DNA from: Haemaphysalis longicornis
Taxonomy: Eukaryota > Arthropoda > Arachnida > Ixodida > Ixodidae
Length of the DNA: 64,000 nt
Direction: 5' to 3'
Assembly: GCA_013339765.2 (NCBI GenBank)
Contig: CM023449.1
Span: forward strand, 220,973,555 to 221,037,554
In this document: piece by piece, positions 24,244-35,700 of the stretch
Layout: each line of letters starts with the position of its first letter
Position numbering within the stretch: position 1 is the stretch's first letter
Notes under the pieces: model-generated
Databases searched by the model: none
What the model was told of the DNA's origin: nothing
Seen by the model: only the letters and a program-made list of their open reading frames with translations
Program-made: the position numbers and the translations under genes

Positions 24244-24703
24244 CTTTCTCAAGTTCATTGTTTTTCCTGGAGCAGGTTTCGCCCTTTACGATTACGTTTT
24301 TTTGTTGTGTGTTGGACATTTCCAATAACGCGAAATGTCACCTTTAAGTTTGTGCACTTGTCTAAAGTACTGCTGGGCTAAAATATAACTAGAGTAGTTA
24401 GTTATTAGCGTATTTTATCGCAACTAAAAGCCTGGTAGATCTTCAGTGTGGATTTGTCTTCGCACTTGCCGGCGATGCGGTTGTGTCTTCCTGTGTTGTT
24501 CTGTTGCTTGCCTGACCAAGCCAGAGATGTTCTTGGGGAGCCACTACTCGTCCCGTGACCGGCCCGGTGAAGCTCCAACACGGTGTCGTACAGCCCAGGC
24601 CTGGAGTCGAGCGTCTGCCGAGAACTTCACTTCGACAGCATCCCTCCGGACAACGGTTGAAGACCCTTATCCATCGGGATCTCGGACCCCCCGGAGGAGA
24701 AGC

Positions 24704-25329
24704 TGTTACGGATCGGCCAGCGCCGCCGTACTTTCCCGCATTACTCCTCGGCTGTGCGGCGAAGCCACTGCGTGCGCATTTGAAAACAGGCGCCAACCAT
24801 GTCGGGACAGTTTCGACAAGCCCGGCTCAGACGCTTCGCTTTCGGCGCATTTCAAAACTTCGGCGGCTGCCGGCGAGGCTCGTCTCCACGCTCTTCAAGG
24901 ACACAGTGGCCCCGCGAAATCAGCAGAGTCCTCCTCTCTCCCCTCTCTCGGACTCAACGTGCGCCGAGGCTACGAACTCTGGAAAGGGCGTTGTGTGTGT
25001 CTATGACGTTCGTGGCGTGTTGCCGCTTGTTGGCGTTTGACCGTTACCGCTTTTGGGTATAAATAGAACCCCGCAAGCGCTGTAAACCATTCCTGTTAGA
25101 GCAGCGAATCCATGCTGTCGCTCTGCTCGAGTCCTGTATTGTAACCTCGCCCGTCGGGGCATTGTTTTTTTGGCTTCGGCTCACCTCTCGCTATGAAGTA
25201 AACAGTTACGTTAGCCTACGGCTTTTGGACTTCTTCACGGATGCAACAGCGGCTGGCCGCTCGCATCACACACGCTACCACGTCGGAGGCCACGGAGCTC
25301 GGATCGGGTGCCCCCGCCCGGTCGCAACA
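24704..25329 (+). repeat. 3' LTR, about 64 bp longer than the 5' LTR
   Basis: 626 bp, TATA box at 25058-25065. The first roughly 480 bases match the 5' LTR with scattered substitutions and small indels. Beyond the ATGAA near 25195 the two LTRs diverge, and this one has additional sequence before the common TCGCAACA end. LTRs are identical at insertion, so the difference dates from after integration or from an unusual recombination. Confidence 0.8.
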
Positions 25330-25333
25330 ATAT

Positions 25334-27012
25334 TTTCTTCAGGCTGTAAGGCATACAGTACCTTCTTCGCAAACTGGCTTTTGTTATGGCTGCCTGCTCG
25401 AAGGTGCGTATCTAGAGCGTGCGTTGTTTATTCAGATGCAAATGCAAGGAGGAGTAGCGGGAGGAAAAAACTTCATTTGACAGTGAGATTGAGCTGGTCA
25501 GTGGGCGGTGTCCTGAGTCCAGGACTCCGTTGTTGCTGCCTGCCGCTTCGCCGTTTCAGCGAGCAGTAGGGAGGTTTGCGCTGCGCCCCCGCGAAACGGC
25601 TCAGGCAACGTTGTCTACAGTACTCGAAGGCGGCTTTCGTGACCCGAATTTAACCGTCGTTATTGTAACGAGCTACATCTCAACCAGAACAGTTATGACA
25701 TGAAGGCGTGATATACTAATAATAAAATAATAAAACTCCGCACACCGCCCTTAGCCGCTTTGCAAAGCGACGCAAAAAGTAGTGTTTTCATGAATTACGG
25801 AACGCGCCGGAACAAGTTAGCTGCGAGGTGACAACAGGGCGACCAGTAAGTGGCTGCCGCTGCCACAATGCGGGACACCAAAACAGACATGGGGGCCGAC
25901 GCAGCAAGCTGAGCGCATTTTTTTTTTCTTTGTCTTGTGAGTACATTATGTGCATTTAGTGAGAGTTTCTTGCTCTTCAATATTGAACGCATGTTTGCCG
26001 ATGTCGCTAATATCGGCAAGTCTGCGGTAATAACGTACCCGTGTCCGCTTTGAAAGGGAAGGGGGCAGAGGTAAGCCCGACCACCATCAGCTAAACTTGG
26101 CACACTTACGACATACTGCTGCGGCAAGTTCAGTGTGCGTTCATTGCGCGGGAAATTTAAAAAAAAATTAAATTTTTATGGCAAACTTCAGGGGTGCGAT
26201 CATTACGCGAGTGCGATCATTATGCGAGTAAATACGGTATTGGGAAGATATGGCTGTGCGAAATGTACAGAAATATCCCTCCAAGTATGAACAAATATAG
26301 TGTTACTGTATTTTTGCAGTACACGTTACTCGTTTTGCTGAATAAGCCCCGATACAGGTTAGAAACCTGGTATAAAACCAGCAGGCGCCTACACTCGCAG
26401 TAGGTTATTTGGAACTCAACCTACATTTTTTGCGCCCCACAGTGCATGCCGCGGCATACTTTCATGCCATGAAAACGTAAGGTGATGTCATACAATGATT
26501 TCGAGCGTTCGGCAAGGATGCAAAAACTGTTTTACCCTACATACGATTACCGGGAATCGTAATGCTTTCTGCCAAAGCTGGCAGTCCCTAACGCCTGGAA
26601 TTTGTTTTGGTCTTGCATTTTCGCTGTTGTCGGTTATTAGACTCTGACTGTTCCCTTGGTTTGAAAGATTGCTGAATACAAACGCTGATGCCTAACTCCG
26701 ACTCTTCGCGCTCCGCACAGGACCGGCGTCGCAAGGAATGGGGCGACGACGGCAACGTTTCCTTCCGGAGCGATATCAACAACAGCATTTTAAGTCACGC
26801 CCTGAGCTAGTGTATGCGATTTTATGTCTTTTATTATGATAAAAAGTTGCGCATACGCAAAATCTGGCGGACGAGCATCAAAGGTCAAACGAGCGCAAAT
26901 AAGAAGCCAGGAGAGCGAGCCCGATTGAAGCAGACGACAAAAGCTAGCATCCCTAAGCCGACGTAACGGAGGCGTTACGGAGGCGCGCTTCGCAGCGCGG
27001 CCCGTGTTCGCG
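25334..27012. other. No gene recognised; DNA-transposon-like terminus
   Basis: At 26194-26227 two direct repeats of 17 bp (GTGCGATCATTACGCGA, then GTGCGATCATTATGCGA) are followed by GTAAATACGGTA. Such GCGATCATTACGCGAG arrays are common termini of pogo/Tigger-like repeats in invertebrates. The partner end was not found. Other frames are not recognised. Confidence 0.4.
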
Positions 27013-27372
27013 CTCCCCGCCAGTGTTGTACACGTTCCTCTAAAATAGGAACGAAAGCTCGTTCCTCGTTCCTTCCAAATTTTGAAACGAGTTCCCGTTA
27101 CAAGTTCCTTTACTGCGAAAGGAACGCGTTCCAGTTCCACTTCGGAAATTGGAACGTGTCGTTACATTAACGTTACAATTAGGTTTCTAAATTAAAACAT
27201 GGTGTCGGATAATCCTGGGGCGGAATTAAGTGAGAAATTTAAAACTTACATCGAACAACGTATATCATACGAATATTAACACCGCCGGCAGCAGATTATA
27301 TGGAAATAAAAACAATCAAAAGAAACGCCCCTAGCTAGGCGAATTTTTTCAGGGATCACCGGACAAACTCCA

Positions 27373-27492
27373 GACGGGTCTAGGACATTTCGGTGCAGGT
27401 TGTTTCGGTGCGGACATATCGGTGTACGGACATATCGGTGGTACGGGCGTTTCGGTGCACGGATATTTCGGTGCACGGACATTTCGGAGGGC
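27373..27492 (+). repeat. ATTTCGGTGCACGGAC minisatellite
   Basis: Six to seven imperfect copies of a 15-17-bp unit of the type ATTTCGGTGCACGGAC. The complementary motif recurs in inverted orientation at 31315-31440, near the other end of the hAT interval. Confidence 0.8.
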
Positions 27493-29311
27493 AAACTTTC
27501 GGCGACCAAATTATACGGTGCTTCCCTGTTTGCGACAGCCGTTATATTTTTTATTTCGCTTAACGTGGGTTATGGACAACAATCTGGAGCAGTGAATTTA
27601 TTTTTTGATTGATGCCATGTTTGACCTTTGCCAGGTATTTCTAGAAATTCTACATTTCTATAATTTTCTTTAATACCACTTCCTTGGGAAACCTGTTATG
27701 CAGCCGATTGAATTCTTTAGCACGCGTTTTTTTTTATTTACGACAGGTTGTTAATTTACATTCGCTCTTTTTTAGCTAAGAAACTTAACCGGTGTTTACG
27801 ATGGTCTGACACCTTTTTGTATTTTTTTTAAATTACACACCCTCAAATTACATAAATCACATGCACGTGCACTCTCAATATCCAAAACATAACAAGCATA
27901 GCTAGCCCCCCAGAATGTATAAACCCTTATGAAGAGCATTACGTAGGCTGGACTGCCTTGCTAAAATGAATTTGCGAACACTGGTCTAGGATATTGTCGT
28001 GGAGGAAGAACGGGTCTTTTTGAAAACAGCCGCAGCTTCTAATGTCCTCAATGCTGATTAAGCGCGTAGGGGTTGTGCATACTAATTACACCCGTCCTGT
28101 TGGGGAAAACCAACCTTGGTTTTATGTTTACATGCCTACATTCACCACATTTTAATTCTTTGTCCTAGCCCCCCCACCCCCCCCCCCCCTGCCTCTACGC
28201 TTGAATCTCGACCAGATTTGTTTTGAGTCATGTTATTTTCGGTTTCCCGTGAAAATCCTACAGGCGTGACGGAGTTCACAGTGTCCGAAGCGTCACAGCG
28301 GTGATACAGGAAAAAGCTTTACATTCACCATGAGCTCACCAAACCTCTATAATATGCAACAAAAAGCCACCCAAAAAGCCGCTGAGAACACAATGGCCAC
28401 TATCGTTTGCTGGCTACGCCCTTCCGCGCATCGCGGTCATACCGACGGCGCCCCCACTCCCGGGGCGGTATTCCCGTGTTTTGTCCCTTTTGCGTCCCTT
28501 TCAAAAGTGTCCCTTTTGGCGAGCCCTGATTGGCTAAAAGCAAACAATCGGAAGTGACGTAACGCAAACGCGGCAAACCTACTGCCAACGCCCACTGCTT
28601 AACCGGAAGTGCGTCACGATGAAAGGGACGCAGAAGGGTCGTTTTCAAAAGGGACAGTTACGAGAATAGGCGCCGTGCAGTGAACAGAGGGCGACACTGA
28701 GCCGCGACACCCAGCGCCGCCATCGGGGAGAAAGAAAAATACTGAGTCGGCCGCCGCTCGCCAGCGTGCTCGTGTTTCGGTTGTGCTCCTGATTGGCGGC
28801 ACCGGATGAAATGTAGAATACGCAATTTTTAACTTTTATATTAACTAAAACATACGGCAGTAATTCTACCGCACCGGGCTAGGAATAGACTGAAGGACTG
28901 AACTGTTGACTACGCGTACGGAGGAAGGGGTCAAGCGATATTGACTTCCCAGCATAGCCAGAACCAGGTGGAGCATTTCGTGTGCACGTTTTCACGTTTC
29001 CAATTGTTTTTTTTTCAGTGAATTTGTGTTTCAGCTAGAAAGCACAAATTAATTAGCTGTTCACAGCATTGGAGAGAAGCTGTTTTGTTTGTATTCTTGA
29101 AATCGGACCACCGTGGTTTTGCGAGTACGGTGCTCTGTCTCACAGGATGGACTGTTTGGGTGTAGTGCGGTCTGTACGCTGCGCTACGTGCTAGAGCATT
29201 GACTTCAAAGCAAGTATAATTACCTTAAATACGCGGGCTCCAATGTGTATCAGTCGGGTGCGAAGCATCGAGAACTGCGAACGAACTGGCGGTGATTTTC
29301 GATTGATTTAT
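27493..29311. other. Interior of the hAT interval, no gene; inverted-repeat unit
   Basis: Anonymous AT-rich sequence with a C run near 28175-28190. At 28483-28519 and 28621-28655 two imperfectly complementary arms built on GTCCCTTTT surround about 100 bp, possibly a small foldback. No transposase frame was recognised. Confidence 0.4.
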
Positions 29312-29490
29312 TGTGCGGTTCAACCCGCCGACGCCAGACAGGCTATGAGGCGCGCCGTAGTGGAGGGATCGGTATAATTTTGACTACCTGGGGATCTTTC
29401 ACGTATCCGGAATCTCGAACACACGGGCGTTTTCGCTTTTCGCCTTTATCCGAAAAGCGGCCGCTGTGGCAGGGAAACGAACCTGACGAC
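29312..29490 (-). repeat. Diverged SINE fragment (Ruka-like)
   Basis: Shares GAGGCGCGCCGTAGTGGAGG, TACCTGGGGATCTTT, AACACACGGGCGTTTT and GAAAAGCGGCCGC with the SINEs at 18992 and 60252, but the tRNA-like promoter half is eroded (GGGAAACGAACC in place of GGGAATCGAACCC) and then lost. Older than the other two copies. Confidence 0.75.
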
Positions 29491-31314
29491 GATTTTCAAT
29501 TTCATGGCTTGAATTATCGCAAACATTCCCAGAATGCGTCCTGCTCCTCGCCCCTGACAGTTCGTTTCCGCTGGTGCCAGTTCGTCCCACCCCGATATCA
29601 ATGAGCGAGGACATTTTCTTGCTCCGTGTACGAGGTCAAGCAGTATTGCCTCATGAGCGAAGGGAAGACTCAACCTCTGTGCCTTCCGTCTCCTTTTCCG
29701 TGAATACATTCACAACGTACACGGGTTTCGCTGCAAGCCCGCCAGGAAATGCCCGTGAACGATTTAAGACTACCTCTTCGTTTTTACGGAGTACGCAGGG
29801 CCTCCAAATATTAGAATAATCATAAACTCCGTTTATTTTTTATTGTTCTCTGATGTTGCTGTTGTGAGCCCCGTTAAAACGACTTTGTTTTATTGAACAG
29901 CATTTATTTGCAGTGCAAAATCCCACATGCATTGCCTTTTATATCTTGTACTGACGTAGGTATTTCGACCTTTTTGACAGCTTATTTTCAAACAAATGGC
30001 GCTACTTTGTTTAAAAAACAATCATATTTTTTCCAAAAAAGGGGTGAGAGGTTGCAGCCATCAATTAGTTCTCTTACAATTAAAATACGGCTGAGTGTTA
30101 CGTGTCGCATGAATTTTCATTATAAACGCCGCGGAACACGCATGCACGATGCAGAGAAACTAACCAATTTATTGTAAGCTTGCGACTATTAACAGCTGGC
30201 AAACCGATATACTTTACTTCGACAGCAGCATGTAATCTGCTTGGTAGTCATCGCCGTTGTATTTTCTAAAAATTTCACGGGAGACATGTGCCGCCTGTGA
30301 GGCTGTGACCAGCCTTCCCAACTCGGACGATTCAGGGCAGCGAAGGCGGGTAGCTTTCCTTCTGGGGCTTTGTTTCTTTTAACGCCTCTCAGTCGATAAC
30401 ACTCCATCCTGTCGCCATTGCAGCGTATCCACAAAACTTAAGCCACTTATAGCGCACCTAACACTTGATAGACGCCTTTGCAAGGGCGCGGGCACAGTGT
30501 GTAAAGCAGGTGGCTGGCCAGGACGGTGAGGCTCGGCCTACCCAGTGTTGCGCGGAGGCGCGGTAGATGGCGCTGCGCTCGCTCGGCAAACTTGACTGCA
30601 CGGAGCCTATACCGCCACAGGAATCGCTCTTTCTTCGCCTTCAGTCTCCCTATTGGGAATTAGCTCTTCCAGTCGGGCATATCATGGACACCCCAGGCAT
30701 ACATCGCTTTCTCCCATTATAAGGCGCAAAAAATTGAGTAGGCTATAGTGTGACGAGAGCCGCAACAGTCGTCTTCAAGTTTTCGGAGTTCAGTTGACGC
30801 AATGGTGAAGCACAAGTGACACCCCTCTCTCTCTACCAAGGGGGCCGGAAGCCGGCAGGGCTCAGCCTCCCCCTCCCCAAAGTAACGCCATTGTAAGTGC
30901 GATCGTTGGTTGGTTAGTTTTAAGTAGAACCGACACCGAATGCAACGAAGACGAGATTGATTGAGAAAATAATTAAAACGGAATGCACACGCGCTTAATC
31001 GACCCCGTTTTTTTTTGTTTTTTTTTTTGTTTCGCGGAAGTTTTGCTGGGGGAGTGAAAGCAAAGCGCTTTGGTAACACTTAAAGTATTAGGGTTGTTCA
31101 CATGAATCTTAAAAAACAGGTTGAACGAATGCAAATTAACAACGTTAATTTTTACCATCTTCTACAGAAATTGGGTTTTACGTGGCAAAGTTCCGCCAGG
31201 GTTTAGCGTTCGTTTCCACGAACGGCGGCGCAAGCACAAGTCTCGAACGTAGGATCATATCAAGTCACGAAATTACAATATTAAAGCTAAAATGTTCAAA
31301 GAATGCCTGCCACA
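29491..31314. other. Interior of the hAT interval, no gene recognised
   Basis: No domain-bearing frame. The minus-strand frame around 30717-31079 includes a poly-lysine run caused by a T tract (31010-31030). No further repeat was delimited. Confidence 0.4.
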
Positions 31315-31440
31315 TCCCGTGACTCAAAATGTCTGCGCCAAGGCGTCGCGCACCGAAATGTCCGTGCACAGAAATGTCCGCACCGAAACGTCCTGCACCT
31401 AAATGTCCGACAACAAAATATCCGGATCCCGTATTAGACA
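31315..31440 (-). repeat. Minisatellite, inverted copy
   Basis: Imperfect units of ACCGAAATGTCCGTGCAC type, the complement of the array at 27373-27492. Sequence just before it reads CGTGACTCAAAATGTCTGCG. Confidence 0.75.
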
Positions 31441-31939
31441 ATCTTTTCCCGCCAGAGAACAATTCTATCTGCCAAACGCGCATCCTGGCCTCCCCAGACA
31501 AACGATGAAAGGCGAAAAGCATTCTCGCGGCTACGCTATTCACCCTTCGAACGCGGCGTGAGCTCAATCAGCATGAAAGCAAGCACAAGCTGCGGCCTGT
31601 TGCGTGGTTATTCTTCTGCCTTTGACCTTCGAGGAAGCACGTATGGCTGAATGGCGGGCAAATTGACCAGGAAGAGAAATGCAGTAGCGACTTGGGGATT
31701 TTTGTACTCGAGCCATGGCATCAAAAATAAAAAATAGCCAGATCCTAGCGATGTAACGGCAGGAACGCCGTTCCTGCCGTTCCTTCAAAAATCTAACGAA
31801 TTACCGTTACAGTTCCACCGACCCTTAATGGAACGGTGGCGTTCCTCCGTTCCTCAAAAAAAAAAAAAATTCACAGCATATCCACGGGGTGAATGATGAT
31901 GAGTTGGCGAAGCTCCTGAGGGGAAATCATCGGTAAAAC

Positions 31940-32443
31940 CGTGACTCTTCAGTGAAAGTTCGCCCACTACATCTGTGTCCGAACGTAACGTCTAGAAAGT
32001 CTCGCTTAAACCGCGCGTCGGCATCTTGGGGCTGAGCTCGCCTGATGCGTTTTGCAGACGCCTCACGAGCTCTCACTGCATCGGGGTCTGCCTGCCGATA
32101 CGCGCGCTTTCTCGCCGCTTCCCCGTTCTCTGACGTTTTGGAGATCCTCTTCGCGCCGCAGCCGTGCTGCTTCGCGTACGGCAGGGTCCTCGCGCCGTTG
32201 CCGTGACGCTTGGGCCTCTCGTTTCTCGAACGCTGCGATCTTGGCGGCGTCGTCGCGCAGCCAGACGACACGCTTCGGCGTCCCGCTCTCGTACGGCAGG
32301 ATCTTGGCGGCGGCGTCGCGCAGCTTCACGGAGCGCTTCTGCCTCGCGTGCTCGCACATCTGCAGCCTTATCCATCGGGCGACTCCGAGCGCGCGCCAAC
32401 AGCGAACGGATTTTATTACAACGCTCCCCGCCATCTAGTAAAC
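31940..32443 (-). pseudogene. Broken gene with Arg-rich RRRRQDPAVRER repeats
   Basis: Across three frames, the minus strand encodes tandem basic repeats: REAARRRRQDPAVRERDAEA, then RRRRQDRSVRE, RQRREDPAVRE, RQADPDAVRAREASAKR, then FKRDFLDVTFGHRC. Similar repeat-then-cysteine arrangements occur in STPR-type repeat proteins and N-terminal to some Helitron-encoded proteins of arachnids. Frameshifts at about 32210 and 32110 break it. Which protein it came from is inference. Confidence 0.5.
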
Positions 32444-32610
32444 AATCCAAGAACTAAACTAGAGGTAGCCACGCATCTAGTAAACAATCCAAACGCATCT
32501 TTTCATCATATACAAGTACCGCCATCTAGTAAACAATCCAAGAACTAAACTAGAGGTAGCCACGCCATCTAGTAAACAATCCAAGAACTAAACTAGAGGT
32601 GGCTACATAC
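32430..32610 (+). repeat. 43-bp tandem repeat
   Basis: Three full copies and one shortened copy of a unit that starts CGCCATCTAGTAAACAATCC and ends CTAGAGGTAGCCA. The shortened copy (about 32472) is followed by unrelated ACGCATCTTTTCATC sequence. Open frames across it repeat the peptide SSKQSKN. Confidence 0.9.
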
Positions 32611-32720
32611 ATACGTCGAGGATGGACAGACCCACGCCCTAAGGAGCTTCGCCCCTAAAAAAAACTAGTTCCAGGAACGCCGTTCCTTGTAACGCCGTTC
32701 AGTACAACACTGCTCCCCGC

Positions 32721-35700
32721 CAATACTCGGACACAAATCAAGAAAAATGCGGCTTTTCCTCATCGAAGAACCCCCATCCAGCCAATGGTGTCGCCGTATC
32801 CACGTGACGTCGCGGCAGCCCGCCTCCACGCCGCGCACACAGAAGAAATCAGTGTCACACAGCGTGTTCTTCCGGCGTCGTCGGGCGAGACTCGGAGGGT
32901 GATTTTTAGTGCCGTTCAGTCGCCTTCCTTGTGTGCGTGTTGTGTGCAGTGTTCTTAACATACTCGGTAACGACAATCGCTATGGTGTTTGTTTCTTCTG
33001 CTTTGTGAGCGCTCGGCGTTGCCGGGAAACAGCCACCGCTGCAGTTACTGGAATCTGTGTACATTGTGTGATACGAAGCGGTCGTCATCATCCTGTGCGG
33101 GCGTTTGGTCTTGAGCGTAAAGTGCTTCTCGTCCTACTGTTTAGTCCTTCCTGTGTCTGAGCTGCCCACGTTATCGCACCAGTGACTGCGACAGGGGGCG
33201 ATAATTCCTTGTTTATTTCTCGTAGACTACGCCAGTCAGTTGTAAATATTACTGCTGTGCATAGCGCTCGACGTTAACGCCATGGAGAGTTATGCACACG
33301 CGAAACACAAACAGCGCGACGTCGCGCGCTGCATTTCGTTAGAACATTAGTCAAGCCGTATGTCCCAAGCCCATGCCGGGCGCAAGCGTATTCTCCCAAA
33401 TTGTGATCAAGTCGCCAAATATAAGAAACTGAATTTTCGCGCTTTTTGACCGTGAATGCGTACGAGCTGTAGCTTAGCTGCGTGATGTGATTTAATATGC
33501 CACCTTTTCTATTTTGCTTCTCGCTTGCGCTGAGATTAGATTGTTAAATGTGTTAATTGCGACTGGTACGTTTTCCCCGCCTCTTTTTTGTTGGAGTGCT
33601 TTAATTTGTTGTTTACGGGCAAAAACCTTTGTGAAATAAATACGAATAGGGATATGCTGTGAGTTTGCATTGTCTATGGTAATAAAGATTCCGCATGAGT
33701 GTTACCACTGTAAGTTCAATTTCATAAGCTGTGCTTCGCGATAGTGGCATTTAAGCAGCCAGATTTCACCGGTATGACCAGCTGCAGCAATGCATGTAAA
33801 TACGCGGAACGCAGTACTGAAATCAAATAAACCACCTTTCAGCTTTCCCTACACATGCGCATGCATATTGTTCACCAAATCAAATTCTTGCGTGATAGTT
33901 GTGCTTTATTGAAGCTATATAGGCAATACTCGCCTTGTGTTCATGTCATTTAAAGGGAAGGTGAAGCGGTTTTAGAATTAAAAGAAAAGTTGACTAGCAG
34001 CACGTACACATTGAATATTTCATGTGTACAAAATATTTTCGCAATACATGCAATAGAAGCGGCGCAATGAGCAAACAAATGTGGCCCGATGCCCCGCCCC
34101 CATCTCGCCGCGCGATGCCGGAAGACCGAAGAGCGCGGGCGAAAACCGGCTGAAAAACGTCATACCTAGACTTCCGGCCGGATCGGCCTCCTCGGCCATG
34201 CTCTTTTCGCCATGTTTCCTTGTGAATGATACTTGTTGTTGTTGTGGTTGATAGCACTCATTTGTACAATTTTCGTGTTCAAAAAGTATGCACGAACGCC
34301 AAACGAGGCATACGTTATCATGCCGTATTCTAAGCAGAATAATGCCACGCCGGGATGCTTGATAACATACGGAAGGGACAGCTGAGGTGGCTGTGCTTGA
34401 TGGCAGGGAATATACTACACTACGTTAAATACTTTGTAAACCGCTCCAATGCGGGTTTTTTTTTTTTTTTTTTTTTGATGCGACGGACGTGAATGTTCAC
34501 ATTAGATTCTAGATTTAGGAAGGATGGGGAATACTGCTGTACTTTGGCCGGGGATGTTTCGTTCCATTCCAGAAACCAAGTCACATTTGTTCAGGAAATA
34601 CTTGTTTCGTTAAACGCGTCGGTTTTCTTTCCCTATGGGCTCAGGACAGTGTTCAAAAAAACAATTTTTTGGCGAAACTAAAACAAGGGGCCAATTCTGA
34701 TAGAAGTTCTCTCCCGGCTAAGAGGTAAACAGTATTCCTACAAAGTAATAGAACCAAGACAACCAGATTACTTATTTTGCAAGTATACATGTCACGATAA
34801 GGTGCTGTTTGTCTGGAATTAAAAAAAAAAAACCACTCCAAACCACCACCATGCCATAATTTGTGTTGACTGCGGGGGCCTAATTTTTTGCCCAAGGTTC
34901 CGTGCGGCTGCATATTATAACCTGGCAAGCACTTGTTGTCACTGAACCTCGAGTGTGCTCCAGTGGAAGTCGGTGATATATATAATGATGATACTAAAAA
35001 AATTAGGAGCGAAGAGTAAATATACGGCCTCTGTCCGACTAGCGCGGTAAATGCTTAAATCTAGAAATGCTGAAACAGGCCAACGATTCATTATCGCAAA
35101 CGTTTGGTGATTGTTACCTAAAGTAACGTAACTACAACGTAACTGCCTTGTCCGACTGGTCTGTTAATTATAACGAGGTGGCTGTAATATTGTAGCAGAA
35201 TTCGCAACACGCAAGCGAAAATCAAGCCCTACTACAGCCAATAATGCTGAGCAGGCACTAGTATGCTGCAGTGTTTTCAGAATAAATGCATGTGAAGCAG
35301 TAAGACGCCACTCATCGAAGTGCAGCTAGCAATCGCGGAGGCGCCGTAGCGCCGCTGCCGAAATGGCGCGCGCGTGTGGGTCTGTGTACGGGGATGAGTA
35401 GGGGGGCTGGGGTGGGCGACAACGAACAAAGAAAATGCGGAAGCAGAGTCTGCTTGTTGGTTTATGCGTGTACCGGCAAGATGTGTCTCGCATATACGTT
35501 TACAGCGCATGAACGCTATTTTTTTCGCGCAGTGCACGTACGTGCTTTTCGCTGGTAGATTGTTTATAAAATGCCCATTAATCTTCGGCATAAATGGTTT
35601 TGTGTAAAATAAGAAACAGTTAAGGCAGCACCTAATATTAACATAAGGTATAAAATCCCCCTATGCTGGCTGCCTAATTCAAAAATATTTTGATGGAACC

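Larger units (their letters stand above)
21022..25329 (+). mobile_element. Ty3/Gypsy-type LTR retrotransposon, pol-less, 4.3 kb
   Basis: Two LTRs begin TGTTACGGATCGGCCAGCG and end TCGCAACA (21022-21583 and 24704-25329). They are flanked by a 4-bp duplication ATAT (21018-21021 and 25330-25333). A primer site TGGCAGCGGTCGGAT lies 6 bases inside the 5' LTR, and a purine-rich GGAGGAGAAGC precedes the 3' LTR. Gag-like coding is present but frameshifted. No protease, reverse transcriptase or integrase motifs were found. It is a deletion derivative that would need enzymes in trans. The Gypsy assignment rests on LTR ends, TSD length and gag style. Confidence 0.85.
31906..32655. mobile_element. Nested element with GGCGAAGCTCCT inverted ends
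   Basis: GGCGAAGCTCCTGAGGGG (31906-31923) is inverted at 32637-32655 (CCCTAAGGAGCTTCGCC). The unit lies inside the right subterminal region of the hAT interval and contains the repeat-rich coding remnant and the 43-bp tandem repeat. Superfamily unassigned; the coding remnant hints at Helitron-associated proteins, which would not need inverted ends. Confidence 0.5.
27021..32712. mobile_element. hAT-like element interval with 8-bp TSD, 5.7 kb
   Basis: The left end CAGTGTTGTAC (27021-27031) and its exact complement at the right end (32702-32712) are flanked by direct 8-bp repeats CTCCCCGC (27013-27020 and 32713-32720). CAGTG ends and 8-bp TSDs are hallmarks of hAT transposons. Both subterminal regions are rich in GGAACG/CGTTCC motifs (27030-27165, 31755-31860, 32665-32705). 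No hAT transposase (dimerisation domain or catalytic motifs) is readable, so it is non-autonomous or decayed, and carries other repeats inside. Confidence 0.7.

Noticed and set aside
27373..27492. CRISPR-like array
   Set aside because: Units are 15-17 bp and contiguous without spacers; it is a minisatellite.
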